A stretch of 64,000 bases of DNA from Phycomyces nitens (GCA_022702545.1 JAHRBC010000008.1:1-64000), one strand, 5' to 3'. Shown: positions 1-14,760, counted from the first letter of the stretch. Numbers and translations are program-made. Notes: generated by a model not told the origin, from the letters alone.

Positions 1-3000
1 ATTCCCTAAACACAGCCCATACTATAGTACCATTCCCTAACCCTATACCCTAACCCTATTCCCTAAACACAGCCCATACCCTAGTTACCATTCCCTAACC
101 CTATACCCTAACCCTATTCCCTAAACACAGCCCATACCCTAGTACCATTCCCTAACCCTATACCTAACCCTATTCCCTAAACACAGCCCCATACCCTAGT
201 ACCATTCCCTAACCCTATACCCTAACCCTATTCCCTAAACACAGCCCATACCTAGTACCATTCCCTAACCCTATACCCTAACCCTATTCCCTAAACACAG
301 CCCATACCCTAGTACCATTCCCTAACCCTATACCCTAACCCTATTCCCTAAACACAGCCCATACCCTAGTACCACACCATTCCCTAACCCTATACCCTAA
401 CCCTATTCCCTAAACACAGCCCATGCCCTAGTACCATTCCCCCTAACCCCTATACCCTAACCCTATTCCCTAAACACAGCCCATACCCTAGTACCATTCC
501 CTAACCCTATACCTAACCTATTCCCTAAACACAGCCCATACCTAATTGCCATTTCCCTGTCCCTATACCTAACCCTATTCCCTAAACACAGCCCATACCC
601 TAGTGCCATTCCCTAACCCTATACCCTATTACTATTCCCTAAACACAGCCCATACCTAGTGCCATTCCCTAACCTATACCCTAACCCTATTCCCCTAAAC
701 TGGCCATGCCTAGTACTTATTCCTAAACCCTATGCCCCTAACCCTATTCCCTCACTTTGTGCATGCCTAGTGCCGTTTCCTATTTTCTGCCTAGCCCTAT
801 TCCTCTTGGCCATACCTAGTACCATTCCCACCTAACCCTATGCCTAACCTATTCCTAAACACAGCCCATGCCCCAGTACCATTTCTGCCCTATGCCTAAC
901 CCTGTTCCCTAAACACGGCTAACATGCCCTAGTTTCATTCCTAACCCTAACCACCCTAACCCTATTCCCTAAACACAGCCCATACTTACGACACCATTCC
1001 CCTAGCCCTATACCCTAACCCTATTCCCTAAACACAGCCCATACCCTAAATACCATTCCCCTAACCCTATACCCTAACCCTATTCCCTAAACACAGCCCA
1101 TACCCTAGTACCATTCCCTAACCCTATACCCTAACCCTATTCCCTAAACACAGCCCATACCCTAGTACCATTCCCTAACCCTATACCCTAACCTATTCCC
1201 TAAACATGACCCATACCCTAAGTACCATTCCCTAACCCTATACCCTAACCCTATTCCTAAAGCACAGCCCATACCTAGTACCATTCCCTAACCCTATACC
1301 CTAACCCTATTCCCTAAACACAGCCCCATACCCTATTACCATTCCCTAACCCTATACCCTAACCCTATTCCCTAAGCAGCCCATACCCTAGTACCATTCC
1401 CTAACCCTATACCTAACCCTATTCCCTAAACACAGCCCATACCCTAGTACCATTCCCTAACCCTATACCCTAACCCTATTCCTAAACACAGCCCATACCC
1501 TAGTACCATTCCTAACCTATACCCTAACCCTATTCCTAAAACACAGCCCATACCCTAGTACCCATTTCCCTAACCCTATACCCTAACCCTATTCCTAAAC
1601 ACAGCCCATTACACCCTAGTACCATTCCCTAACCCTATGCCTAAGCCTATTCCCTAAAGCACAGCCCATACCCTAGTACCATTCCCTAGCTTACCTACTC
1701 CCCTATTCCTAAACTGTATACCCTAGTACCATTCCCTAAGCATACCCTAACCCTATTCCCTAAACACAGCCCATACCCTGAGTACCATTCCCTAACCCTA
1801 TACCCTAACCCCTATTCCCTAAACACAGCCCATACCTAATTGCCATTCCCTAACCCTATACCCTAACCCTATTCCCTAAACACAGCCACTATTATACCTA
1901 AGTACCATTCCCTAACCCTATACCCTAACCCTATTCCCTAAACACAGCCCATACCCTAGTACCATTCCCTAACCCCTATACCTAACCTATTCCCTAAACA
2001 CTGGCCTGCCCTGATACATTCCTAACCTATACCTAACCCTATTCCCTAAACACCAGCCCATACCCCTAGTACCATTCCCTAACCCTATACCCTAACCCTA
2101 TTCCCTAAACACAGCCCATACCTAAATTATATTCCCTAACCCTATACCCTAACCCTATTCCCCTAAACACAGCCCATACCCTAGTACCATTCCCTAACCC
2201 TATACCCTAACCCTATTCCCTAAACACAGCCCATACCCTAGTACCATTCCCTAACCCTATACCCTAACCCTATTCCCTAAACACAGCCCATACCCTAGTA
2301 CCATTCCCTAACCCTATACCCCTAACCCTATTCCCTAAACACAGCCCATACCCTAGTACCATTCCCTAACCCTATACCCTAACCCTATTCCCTAAACGCA
2401 GCCCATACCCTAGTACCATTCCCCTAACCCTATACCCTAACCCTATTCCCTAAACACAGCCCATACCCTAGTACCGTTCCCTAACCCTATACCCTAACCC
2501 TATTCCCTAAACACAGCCCATACCCTAGTACCATTTTCCTAACCCTATGCCCTAACCCTATTCCCTAAACATGGCCCATACCCTAGTACCATTCCCTAAC
2601 CCTATGCACCCTAACCCTATTCCCTAAACACAGCCCATACCCTAGTACCATTCCCTAACCCTATACCCTAACCCTATTCCCTAAACACAGCCCATACCCT
2701 AGTACCATTCCCTAACCCTATGCCTAACCCTATTCCCTAAACTTGCAGCCCATACCCTAGTACCATTCCCCCTAACCCTATACCCTAACCCTATTCCTAA
2801 ACACAGTACATGCCCTAATTGCCATTCCTAACCTATGCCCTAACTATTCATAACACAGCCCATACCCTAGTACCATTCCCTAACCCTATACCCTAACCCT
2901 ATTCCCTAAACACAGCCCATACCCTAATTGCCATTCCCTAACCCTATACCCTAACCCTATTCCCCTAAACACAGCCCATACCCTAGTACCATTCCCTAAC

Positions 3001-6000
3001 CCTATACCCTAACCCTATTCCTAAACACAGCCCATACCCTAGTATGCCATTCCTAACCTGCCTAATACCTACCCCTCTTATTATTATACCCTAGTACCAT
3101 TCCCTAACCCTATACCCTAACCCTATTCCCTAAACACAGCCCATACCCTAATTGCCATTCCCTAACCCTATACCCTAACCCTATTCCCTAAACACAGCCC
3201 ATACCCTAGTACCATTTCCCTAACCCTATACCCTAACCCTATTCCCTAAACACAAGCCCATGCCTAGTACCATTTCCCACAACCTATACCCTAACCCTAT
3301 TCCCTAAACACAGCCCATACCCTAGTACCATTCCCTAACCCTATGCCTAACCCTATTCCCTAAACACAGCCCATACCCTAGTACCATTCCCTAACCCTAT
3401 ACCCTAACCCTATTCCCTAAACACAGCCCATACCCTAGTACTGCGTTTCTAACCCTATACCCTAACCCTATTCCCTAAACACAGCCCATACCCTAGTACC
3501 ATTCCCCTAACCCTATGCCCTAACCCTATTCCACAGCACCCAGCCCATACCCTAGTACCATTCCCTAACCCTATACCCTAACCCTGTTCCCTAAACACAG
3601 CCCATACCCTGGTACGCATTCCCTAACCCTATACCCTAACCCTATTCCCTAAACACAGCCCTTACCCTAGTGCCATTCCCTAACCCTATACCCTAACCCT
3701 ATTCCCTAAACACAGCCCATGCCACAGTACCATTCCCTAACCCTATACCCTAACCCTATTCCCTAAACACAGCCCATACCCTAGTACCATTCCCTAACCC
3801 TATACCCAACCTATTCCCTAAGCTTGTATACATAGTACCATTCCCTAAACCCTATACCCCTACCTTCTATTCCTAAACTTGGCCCATACCTAGTACCATT
3901 CCCCTAACCCTATACCTAACCCTATTCCCTAAACACATTATACCCTAGTACCATTCCCTAACCCTATACCCTAACCCTATTCCCTAAACACAGCCCCATA
4001 CTGTTATTTCTACTATACACAACCTATTTACTGTTTTATATTATACCTAACATTCATTCCCTAACCTATGCCTATAACCTATTATAAACTGCAGCCATAC
4101 CTAGTACCATTCCCTAACCCTATACCCTAACCCTATTCCCTAAACACAGCCCATGCCTAGTACCATTCCACATAACCCTATACTATAACCCTATTCCCTA
4201 AACACAGCCCATACCCTAGTACCATTCCCTAACCCTATACCCTAACCCTATTCCCTAAACACAGCCCATACCCTAGTACCCATTCCCTAACCCTATACCC
4301 TAACCCTATTCCCTAAACACAGCCCATACCCTAGTACCATTCCCTAACCCTATACCCTAACCCTATTCCCTAAACACAAACCATACCTAAGTATACATTC
4401 CCTAACCCTATACCCTAACCCTATTCCCTAAACACAGCCTATACCCTAGTACCATTCCCTAACCCTATACCCTAACCCTATTCCCTAAACACAGCCCATA
4501 CCCTAGTACCATTCCCTAACCCTATACCCTAACCCTATTCCCTAAACACAGCCCATACCCTAGTACCATTCCCTAACCCTATACCCCTAACCCTATTCCC
4601 TAAACACAGCCCATACCCTAGTACCATTCCCTAACCCTATACCCTAACCCTATTCCCTAAAACACAACCCATACCTAATTACCATTCCCTAACCCTATAC
4701 CCTAACCCTATTCCCTAAACACAGCCCATACCCTAGTACCATTCCCTAACCCTATACCCTAACCCTATTCCCTAAACACAGCTTATACCCTAGTACCATT
4801 CCCTAACCCTATACCCTAACCCTATTCCCTAAACACAGCCCATACCCTAGTACCATTCCCTAACCCTATACCCTAACCCTATTCCCTAAACAGCCAGCCC
4901 ATTACCTAGTACCATTCCCTAACCCTATACCCTAACCCTATTCCTAAACACAGCCCATACCCTAGTACCATTCCCTAACCCTATACCCTAACCCTATTCC
5001 CTAAACACAGCCCATACCCTAGTACCATTCCCTAACCCTATACCCTAACCCTATTCCCCCTAAACACAGCCCATACCCTAGTACCATTCCCTAACTACTA
5101 TTTTCTATACCCTAACCCTATTCCCTAAACACAGCCCATACCCTAGTACCATTCCCTAACCCTATACCCTAACCCTATTCCCTAAACACAGCCCATACCC
5201 TAGTACCATTCCCTAACCCTATACCCTAACCCTATTCCCTAAACACAGCCCATACCCTAGTACCATTCCCTAACCCTATACCCTAACCCTATTCCCTAAA
5301 CACAGCCCATACCCTAGTACCATTCCCTAACCCTATACCCTAACCCTATTCCCTAAACACAGCCCATACCCTAGTACCATTCCCTAACCCTATACCCTAA
5401 CCCTATTCCCTAAACACAGCCCATACCCTAGTACCATTCCCTAACCCTATACCCTAACCCTATTCCCTAAACACAGCCCATACCCTAGTACCATTCCCTA
5501 ACCCTATACCCTAACCCTATTCCCTAAACACAGCCCATACCCTAGTACCATTCCCTAACCCTATACCCTAACCCTATTCCCTAAACACAGCCCATACCCT
5601 AGTACCATTCCCTAACCCTATACCCTAACCCTATTCCCTAAACACAGCCCATACCCTAGTACCATTCCCTAACCCTATACCCTAACCCTATTCCCTAAAC
5701 ACAGCCCATACCCTAGTACCATTCCCTAACCCTATACCCTAACCCTATTCCCTAAACACAGCCCATACCCTAGTACCATTCCCTAACCCTATACCCTAAC
5801 CCTATTCCCTAAACACAGCCCATACCCTAGTACCATTCCCTAACCCTATACCCTAACCCTATTCCCTAAACACAGCCCATACCCTAGTACCATTCCCTAA
5901 CCCTATACCCTAACCCTATTCCCTAAACACAGCCCATACCCTAGTACCATTCCCTAACCCTATACCCTAACCCTATTCCCTAAACACAGCCCATACCCTA

Positions 6001-9000
6001 GTACCATTCCCTAACCCTATACCCTAACCCTATTCCCTAAACACAGCCCATACCCTAGTACCATTCCCTAACCCTATACCCTAACCCTATTCCCTAAACA
6101 CAGCCCATACCCTAGTACCATTCCTAACCCTATACCCTAACCCTATTCCCTAAACACAGCCCATACCCTAGTACCATTCCCTAACCCTATACCCTAACCC
6201 TATTCCCTAAACACAGCCCATACCCTAGTACCATTCCCTAACCCTATACCCTAACACCTATTCCCTAAACACAGCCCATACCCTAAGTACCATTCCCTAA
6301 CCCTATACCCTAACCCTATTCCCTAAACACAGCCCATACCCTAGTACCATTCCCTAACCCTATACCCTAACCCTATTCCCTAAACACAGCCCATACCCTA
6401 GTACCATTCCACTAACCCTATACCCTAACCCTATTCCCTAAACACAGCCCATACCCTAGTACCATTCCCTAACCCTATACCCTAACCCTATTCCCTAAAC
6501 ACAGCCCATACCCTAGTACCATTCCCTAACCCTATACCCTAACCCTATTCCCTAAACACAGCCCATACCCTAGTACCATTCCCTAACCCTATACCCTAAC
6601 CCTATTCCCTAAACACAGCCCATACCCTAGTACCATTCCCTAACCCTATACCCTAACCCTATTCCCTAAACACATGCCCATACCCTAGTACCCATTCCCT
6701 AACCCTATACCCTAACCCTATTCCCTAAACACAGCCCATACCCTAGTACCATTCCCTAACCCTATACCCTAACCCTATTCCCTAAACACAGCCCATACCC
6801 TAGTACCATTCCCTAACCCTATACCCTAACCCTATTCCCTAAACACAGCCCATACCCTAGTACCATTCCCTAACCCTATACCCTAACCCTATTCCCTAAA
6901 CACAGCCCATACCCTAGTACCATTCCCTAACCCTATACCCTAACCCTATTCCCTAAACACAGCCCATACCCTAGTACCATTCCCTAACCCTATACCCTAA
7001 CCCTATTCCCTAAACACAGCCCATACCCTAGTACCATTCCCTAACCCTATACCCTAACCCTATTCCCTAAACACAGCCCATACCCTAGTACCATTCCCTA
7101 ACCCTATACCCTAACCCTATTCCCTAAACACAGCCCATACCCTAGTACCATTCCCTAACCCTATACCCTAACCCTATTCCCTAAACACAGCCCATACCCT
7201 AGTACCATTCCCTAACCCTATACCCTAACCCTATTCCCTAAACACAGCCCATACCCTAGTACCATTCCCTAACCCTATACCCTAACCCTATTCCCTAAAC
7301 ACAGCCCATACCCTAGTACCATTCCCTAACCCTATACCCTAACCCTATTCCCTAAACACAGCCCATACCCTAGTACCATTCCCTAACCCTATACCCTAAC
7401 CCTATTCCCTAAACACAGCCCATACCCTAGTACCATTCCCTAACCCTATACCCTAACCCTATTCCCTAAACACAGCCCATACCCTAGTACCATTCCCTAA
7501 CCCTATACCCTAACCCTATTCCCTAAACACAGCCCATACCCTAGTACCATTCCCTAACCCTATACCCTAACCCTATTCCCTAAACACAGCCCATACCCTA
7601 GTACCATTCCCTAACCCTATACCCTAACCCTATTCCCTAAACACAGCCCATACCCTAGTACCATTCCCTAACCCTATACCCTAACCCTATTCCCTAAACA
7701 CAGCCCATACCCTAGTACCATTCCCTAACCCTATACCCTAACCCTATTCCCTAAACACAGCCCATACCCTAGTACCATTCCCTAACCCTATACCCTAACC
7801 CTATTCCCTAAACACAGCCCATACCCTAGTACCATTCCCTAACCCTATACCCTAACCCTATTCCCTAAACACAGCCCATACCCTAGTACCATTCCCTAAC
7901 CCTATACCCTAACCCTATTCCCTAAACACAGCCCATACCCTAGTACCATTCCCTAACCCTATACCCTAACCCTATTCCCTAAACACAGCCCATACCCTAG
8001 TACCATTCCCTAACCCTATACCCTAACCCTATTCCCTAAACACAGCCCATACCCTAGTACCATTCCCTAACCCTATACCCTAACCCTATTCCCTAAACAC
8101 AGCCCATACCCTAGTACCATTCCCTAACCCTATACCCTAACCCTATTCCCTAAACACAGCCCATACCCTAGTACCATTCCCTAACCCTATACCCTAACCC
8201 TATTCCCTAAACACAGCCCATACCCTAGTACCATTCCCTAACCCTATACCCTAACCCTATTCCCTAAACACAGCCCATACCCTAGTACCATTCCCTAACC
8301 CTATACCCTAACCCTATTCCCTAAACACAGCCCATACCCTAGTACCATTCCCTAACCCTATACCCTAACCCTATTCCCTAAACACAGCCCATACCCTAGT
8401 ACCATTCCCTAACCCTATACCCTAACCCTATTCCCTAAACACAGCCCATACCCTAGTACCATTCCCTAACCCTATACCCTAACCCTATTCCCTAAACACA
8501 GCCCATACCCTAGTACCATTCCCTAACCCTATACCCTAACCCTATTCCCTAAACACAGCCCATACCCTAGTACCATTCCCTAACCCTATACCCTAACCCT
8601 ATTCCCTAAACACAGCCCATACCCTAGTACCATTCCCTAACCCTATACCCTAACCCTATTCCCTAAACACAGCCCATACCCTAGTACCATTCCCTAACCC
8701 TATACCCTAACCCTATTCCCTAAACACAGCCCATACCCTAGTACCATTCCCTAACCCTATACCCTAACCCTATTCCCTAAACACAGCCCATACCCTAGTA
8801 CCATTCCCTAACCCTATACCCTAACCCTATTCCCTAAACACAGCCCATACCCTAGTACCATTCCCTAACCCTATACCCTAACCCTATTCCCTAAACACAG
8901 CCCATACCCTAGTACCATTCCCTAACCCTATACCCTAACCCTATTCCCTAAACACAGCCCATACCCTAGTACCATTCCCTAACCCTATACCCTAACCCTA

Positions 9001-10140
9001 TTCCCTAAACACAGCCCATACCCTAGTACCATTCCCTAACCCTATACCCTAACCCTATTCCCTAAACACAGCCCATACCCTAGTACCATTCCCTAACCCT
9101 ATACCCTAACCCTATTCCCTAAACACAGCCCATACCCTAGTACCATTCCCTAACCCTATACCCTAACCCTATTCCCTAAACACAGCCCATACCCTAGTAC
9201 CATTCCCTAACCCTATACCCTAACCCTATTCCCTAAACACAGCCCATACCCTAGTACCATTCCCTAACCCTATACCCTAACCCTATTCCCTAAACACAGC
9301 CCATACCCTAGTACCATTCCCTAACCCTATACCCTAACCCTATTCCCTAAACACAGCCCATACCCTAGTACCATTCCCTAACCCTATACCCTAACCCTAT
9401 TCCCTAAACACAGCCCATACCCTAGTACCATTCCCTAACCCTATACCCTAACCCTATTCCCTAAACACAGCCCATACCCTAGTACCATTCCCTAACCCTA
9501 TACCCTAACCCTATTCCCTAAACACAGCCCATACCCTAGTACCATTCCCTAACCCTATACCCTAACCCTATTCCCTAAACACAGCCCATACCCTAGTACC
9601 ATTCCCTAACCCTATACCCTAACCCTATTCCCTAAACACAGCCCATACCCTAGTACCATTCCCTAACCCTATACCCTAACCCTATTCCCTAAACACAGCC
9701 CATACCCTAGTACCATTCCCTAACCCTATACCCTAACCCTATTCCCTAAACACAGCCCATACCCTAGTACCATTCCCTAACCCTATACCCTAACCCTATT
9801 CCCTAAACACAGCCCATACCCTAGTACCATTCCCTAACCCTATACCCTAACCCTATTCCCTAAACACAGCCCATACCCTAGTACCATTCCCTAACCCTAT
9901 ACCCTAACCCTATTCCCTAAACACAGCCCATACCCTAGTACCATTCCCTAACCCTATACCCTAACCCTATTCCCTAAACACAGCCCATACCCTAGTACCA
10001 TTCCCTAACCCTATACCCTAACCCTATTCCCTAAACACAGCCCATACCCTAGTACCATTCCCTAACCCTATACCCTAACCCTATTCCCTAAACACAGCCC
10101 ATACCCTAGTACCATTCCCTAACCCTATACCCTAACCCTA
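1..10140. repeat. 57-bp telomere-like satellite array (about 178 units)
   Basis: A tandem array fills the first 10.1 kb. A clean unit is 5291-5347 and the next starts at 5348, so the period is 57 bp. Each unit holds three CCCTAA hexamers plus a near copy (CCCTAG) separated by short non-telomeric spacers. From about 5.1 kb to 10140 the copies are nearly identical, with a handful of 1-3 nt changes between 6.1 and 6.7 kb. From 1 to about 5.1 kb they are ragged, with many small indels and local scrambling. The C-rich strand reads 5' to 3' into the window, as expected at a left chromosome end. The array stops abruptly at 10140, 57 bp before a tRNA gene. It could be subtelomeric satellite or a degenerate telomere; no pure hexamer run is visible. 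Confidence 0.95.
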
Positions 10141-10197
10141 GCCAGCATTTTAACGTACGGAATCTATAAATTGTGGTAATATACAATGATATGTGAA

Positions 10198-10271
10198 GCC
10201 CGGCTAGCTCAATCGGTAGAGCGTGAGACTCTTAATCTCAAGGTTGGGGGTTCGACCCCCCCCGTTGGGCT
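10198..10271 (+). tRNA. tRNA-Lys (anticodon CTT)
   Basis: A cloverleaf folds by eye. The acceptor pairs GCCCGGC with GTTGGGC (two G-T pairs) and ends in a T discriminator. The D arm is TAGCTCAATCGGTAGAGC. The anticodon stem TGAGA/TCTCA encloses loop CTCTTAA, giving anticodon CTT. The T arm is GGGGG-TTCGACC-CCCCC. One extra C lies between T stem and acceptor inside a run of eight C, so the gene is one base longer than expected. That may be a homopolymer sequencing error or a weakened gene. A T-rich run follows directly and could terminate Pol III. It is the first unique feature inside the satellite. Confidence 0.93.
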
Positions 10272-10385
10272 TTTGTTTTTGTTATTTATGTCATTCCTGA
10301 TCTAGGCTATTGTCGTTCCTGATCTAGGCTATCTTCCAATTCACTGTAAACATAGTCAAATTGGTCAAGCTTTAATACACAGGAG
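10272..10385 (+). repeat. 5' part of LTR-like repeat X, copy 1
   Basis: After the tRNA terminator a short motif (TTCCTGATCTAGGCTAT) occurs twice, 28 bp apart. The stretch from about 10311 to 10385 aligns with 40618-40690 (shared GTTCCTGATCT, TCTTCC, GGTCAA and ACAGGAG in order). The repeat is then broken by a solo LTR (10386-10734) and by the Harbinger element (10762-40403), and resumes at 40404. It forms the outermost target of the nested stack. Confidence 0.6.
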
Positions 10386-10734
10386 TGTCAAGTCTCGACT
10401 GGGTGTATCTTGCTAATGCTTGACTTAGATGAGTTTTGCAATAGATCACCACCAACTAGGACGTTTAGGATAAATAGGAATATAGAGAATTGAATGCCTT
10501 TTTTATTGATACAAATCGTTGTAGTATTTATACAGATTTTATAAGTGAAACTATTTAAACTAATTACTTTTTACTCAAGACACATTGGTTATCTCTTTAT
10601 GAGAGGCAATGAGAATATGTCTTGGTTTTACAAAAAGGGGAACCAATCAGTATAACCTTGAAGACATATGTTAAAAGCATTACCAATTGGGTACCTGATT
10701 ATCTGGGTTATTATTCGCTATGTCAACTCTGACA
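10386..10734 (+). repeat. Solo LTR, copy 1 (349 bp)
   Basis: It begins TGTCA and ends TGACA, a 5-bp terminal inverted repeat with canonical TG...CA. GGAG lies immediately on both sides (10382-10385 and 10735-10738), a target-site duplication. A nearly identical copy lies at 41215-41562. No gag/pol is present, so it is a solo LTR left by recombination or a non-autonomous element. The short ORF at 10668-10853 runs through its 3' part and is not a gene. Confidence 0.8.
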
Positions 10735-11207
10735 GGAGTATTCAAAATAAGAGAGAGGATAGAGACATTTGGGGATTCTTTTTAATAGCCATAAAAGTAA
10801 TTTTTAAACAAATATTACACAGAATTATTAAAATTTTGGCCTGTTTTTATTAATAATATTAAAAACGTTTTTACTAACTTGCTTTTAAAATAAACCAATC
10901 AACCACATTATAAGCATGCTTTTATATCGCCGAATATAATACAAATTTGAAATTTATAAAGGGCATTCATATTATTCTATCTTGTTCTATTCACTCTTAC
11001 ACTTATATATCTTTTCATATTTACTCAAATGTCTGGAAAATCAGTTGACAACAACCCCAACAACTTGCAATTTGTTGAAGGAAGTTTAGAGCCATCTGCA
11101 AAACGTGGAAAGCTCAATGATATAAGAAAGCTAGCTTGCATTGAAGCTATGCTTGAATACCGTCCTTTTGAGCAATTACAAGGCAATATCATCCACTACG
11201 GCTAAGA

Positions 11208-11720
11208 AATCGGCAGTTATCTACCGTTTTGGTCACATAACTACCGTTTTTTTGGTGGGGCAAAACGGTGGATATGACCCTGTGTAAGGCGAATTTGGTA
11301 GTAGCTACCATTTTTATAGTGGCGAAAATCGGCAGATAACTACCGTTTTGGTCACATAACTACCGTTTTTCTTCACTAAAAAAACGGTAGTTATCTGCCG
11401 TTTTGGTAACATTGCTACCGTTTGTTTGGTGGGGCAAAACGGTGGATATGACCCTGTGTAAGGCGAGTTTGGTAGTAGCTACCGTTTTTTGCTAATAAAA
11501 AATCGGCAGATAACTACCGTTTTGGTAACATAACTACTGTTTTTCTTCACTAAAAATACGGTAGATATCTGCCGTTTTGGTAACATTGCTACCGTTTGTT
11601 TGGTGGGGCAAAACGGTGGATATGACCCTGTGTAAGGCGAGTTTGGTAGTAGCTACCGTTTTTGCTAATAAAAAAACGGCAGATAACTACCGTTTTGGTA
11701 ACATAACTACCGTTTTTTTA
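11208..11720. repeat. Subterminal repeat block of CACTA element A
   Basis: Three direct copies of a unit of 174 bp are marked by GGTGGGGCAAAACGGTGG at 11254, 11428 and 11602. Inside each unit, ACGGTAG-type motifs occur as inverted pairs, such as CGGTAGTTATC next to TACCGTTTT. In plant CACTA elements such subterminal repeats bind the TnpA-like protein. That role is inferred here from position and structure. Confidence 0.85.
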
Positions 11721-14700
11721 TCCAACCAAAAATGCTTCCGTTATACACTATAACCTCTCTTTTATAGTACTCTATTTGATAATGGGTTCTGCTATTCTTT
11801 TACGACCATTCTTTTGAAAGAATGGTTTATTCTTTATTATAGAATGTCTTGATTTAATTCATACCGTATTTTGCGCACAATTATTATAGAAAAATACTTA
11901 AAACTAATGCTATTTAATATTATAAAACATATATAGTACAAACCTTTGTTATAAGCTATACACGCATAATAATACTACGTTGATATACATTAGATGATCC
12001 TTAGCATTCATCAATTGCTAAAAATTCATTGTGGTTAGAAAAAGAAGCGATCATATAAACCTAGTACATTATTTTGTATTGCTTACAAGTATATATTATG
12101 CTTGTCAATTACTATATCATGCCTCTTGTTTTGAATGATTATACTGAAAGGGATCTCCAGAAATAAACACTATATGTAATAGGAGGTCAATAGAATATGT
12201 ACTGAAAAATTAGTTGAAGAATAATATAATTATTAGACAATCGTCTTACCATAGAAAATCAACTTTGGCATATTCAAATCATATGATTCAAAACTGATTC
12301 GAATCTCATTGTAGCAAACAGAGTAATCAGCTCATTAGAAAAGAAAAGTGTATATCTTACAGAGATTGCCAAGTGTAAAAAGGACAAACCGTATTGTAAT
12401 ATAGCCATAAAAGTTTTCGCTCTTTTGTTTCTGGGGGAAAAAAGAGCGAGCTGCATTTCATTCCTAAATCAAAGGTAATCGAGCTAAAGATGGTTCAATC
12501 GGGATGTCAATCAGGTGTTTATAACCGTGCCGATCTTACATGAAGGAGGCTCATTTGGTTTTAATTCAAAGAGTCATTGCAAAGACAAGACAAGAGAAGC
12601 AAAAAGAAAAAGAAAAAGAAAGCACACTAAGCATATGCTAAAAATGCAACGGGGCCAATAAGAGTTGCCTAAAAGAACAATCTTAAACCCTTGTTTTATT
12701 GCTTAGCACTTACACAATACTCGTTTTTGGCGGTATAGAGCTATATTAAAGAGTAGAAATATTATATTGGCATTAGATTAGCAATAGATGATCAACAAAG
12801 CAATCACCCGTTGCACATCTGTCATGATTGCTAATTCGACGCCATCACCAAGTTGCAACATCTCATCTTCAAAAAAGAAAAGAACGACTTGCACTTTGCT
12901 GCTATATTGTGATAAATAATATTGTATTAACTATAATGTGTATTCAAAACATATATTAAAGAGTCAACTTACTTTATTATTCTCTATTATTTATTTATGA
13001 GCTTGGTTATTGATTGTAAAGCCTTTTCCAAGTCTTTTGGTGCACAGCATTCTATAATATTTATATTGATTCTGAGATAGACCATTATATTATTTTATGG
13101 CCATAGGATAGTGTTCTCGTCAATTAAATAGTGTTTGATAATATAAGACCATGCTTTTAGTTGATGCCGCGATTCATAGTCAAAGGATGGTTTGAGAAAA
13201 ATATTAACAAAAACAAAGGTTATTCTCTAGGGTTCTCTTGTGCCGTATTTTTTGATCTTAATGATAAAGCATATTATGTAAATGAAGTTTACTCTTTTCT
13301 TTGAGACCACCACCTGTATCAATTGCTAACTTACCAAGCTAATCAAGGTATTTGTCCAATAGATCCCTTTTTATACCAAATATCCATTTATAATAAATGA
13401 AAAATATATACAAACCAAACACTTTAACAAACTATTGACTTTTGAATGTCCCTTTGGGTTGATCAATCTTCATTTGACTGCAAAGGTTTTTGGTAAAAAT
13501 ATTAATAAAATAGCTTGCTGTCCGATACTTGCCAAGCATGGATAATAACCATATCCTTTACATTGTGAACAAAGGAATGGCCCTTGTATCTTAATATAAC
13601 TTTTGCGTTGCCAGATAAAATAAAAACACAAGTTAAATCATAGTATAGTATTTTATTGTTGTTACAATCGATTATTACCTTTTCCATAAGATACACTTTA
13701 AGAATCTGCGCAACTTACTTTCCCAACAAGTTTATAGCAAGACTATATCTCGGTCTCTTATAAACTATTCAAAATTACCTGACACACCTTTTTTCATATA
13801 ATAAATTGCCGAGGCCCATTACAAAGCTGTTCCACTCAATTCATAGAGAGAATTATAAGTAAACTGGATAAGCTCATTAGATACTTTGAAATTCGCGGCT
13901 ATATCAATATAGCAATGAGTATGTATCATAATATTAAACTTTTGTAACCACATACATATACTAAAGCTCGTTTTTGGGATATTTTTAATGGGAGAAGTGG
14001 TGACCAACTGTGTAAGCTTTTCAGTCAATTTTTCTATTTAAATATTAATGTTATACATGGCATAAGAATAGTATAAATGAAGTTCTGTTTAGTTATTACC
14101 TGTGACATACTGATTTGAATGCTATGGAGGTTGATTTTTCCACTGTCATTGTTAATGTCCATCATTGGACGGATTCAACTTTGCATTCTTCATTTAAATA
14201 CCCAATCGGCAAGATTAGCACCAACAATCACCACCCAACACCCCCTTGTCCTTGTAGAAAATAAATATAGTATTAGTAAAAACACAAAGTAAGAATCACT
14301 TGCTATTTGTACATGCTTACCTAGTAATCACAATATAACTAATGAAAACCAGCTCATTAGTATTGTTCATCTCTACTTTTAGTATAGAGATTAAGACTCT
14401 AGTCAATACTTTGTTACTTTAGAAAAAACTCATGAAGGAGCACGGCATTGCAAACGATGACTTGTATGTAGCAGAAATAAAGTAGCAGCCCGTACTTTGT
14501 ACAACGGGCTATATACTACAACCGACATTTGCAGTTGTTAATGTAGATGACGTCCAACATCAACGACTCAATCAATACCTACCAGACGGAAATAATTCTA
14601 TTTTATTGCACTGTACTACATATTCAAGAATAATTGACGCGTCACCATGAGTAGCCTCTCTATTCTATAATTCATTCTTTATAATGCCCTCTCTATACTT

Positions 14701-14760
14701 CTTTATATTATTATACGGACACCAAATAAAATAAAGCAGCTAATAATGTCAAAAACAAAA
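11721..14760. other. Interior of element A: decayed, no intact gene
   Basis: No open frame above about 80 codons makes sense here. Patches near 11.9-12.1, 12.45-12.6 and 12.8-13.1 kb resemble the left non-coding part and the coiled-coil gene of element B (15.6-16.1 and 22.4-23.2 kb). 14.43-14.62 kb resembles the last exon of the B-family transposase (37.65-37.87 kb) with frame breaks. The rest is A+T-rich and unassigned. Confidence 0.6.

Noticed and set aside
1..10140. CRISPR-like or coding array
   Set aside because: There are no unique spacers; the full 57-bp period repeats. Telomere-like motifs and fungal introns elsewhere exclude a CRISPR.
10668..10853. 61-codon ORF
   Set aside because: It starts inside the solo LTR and ends in the Harbinger arm, so it cannot be an old gene.
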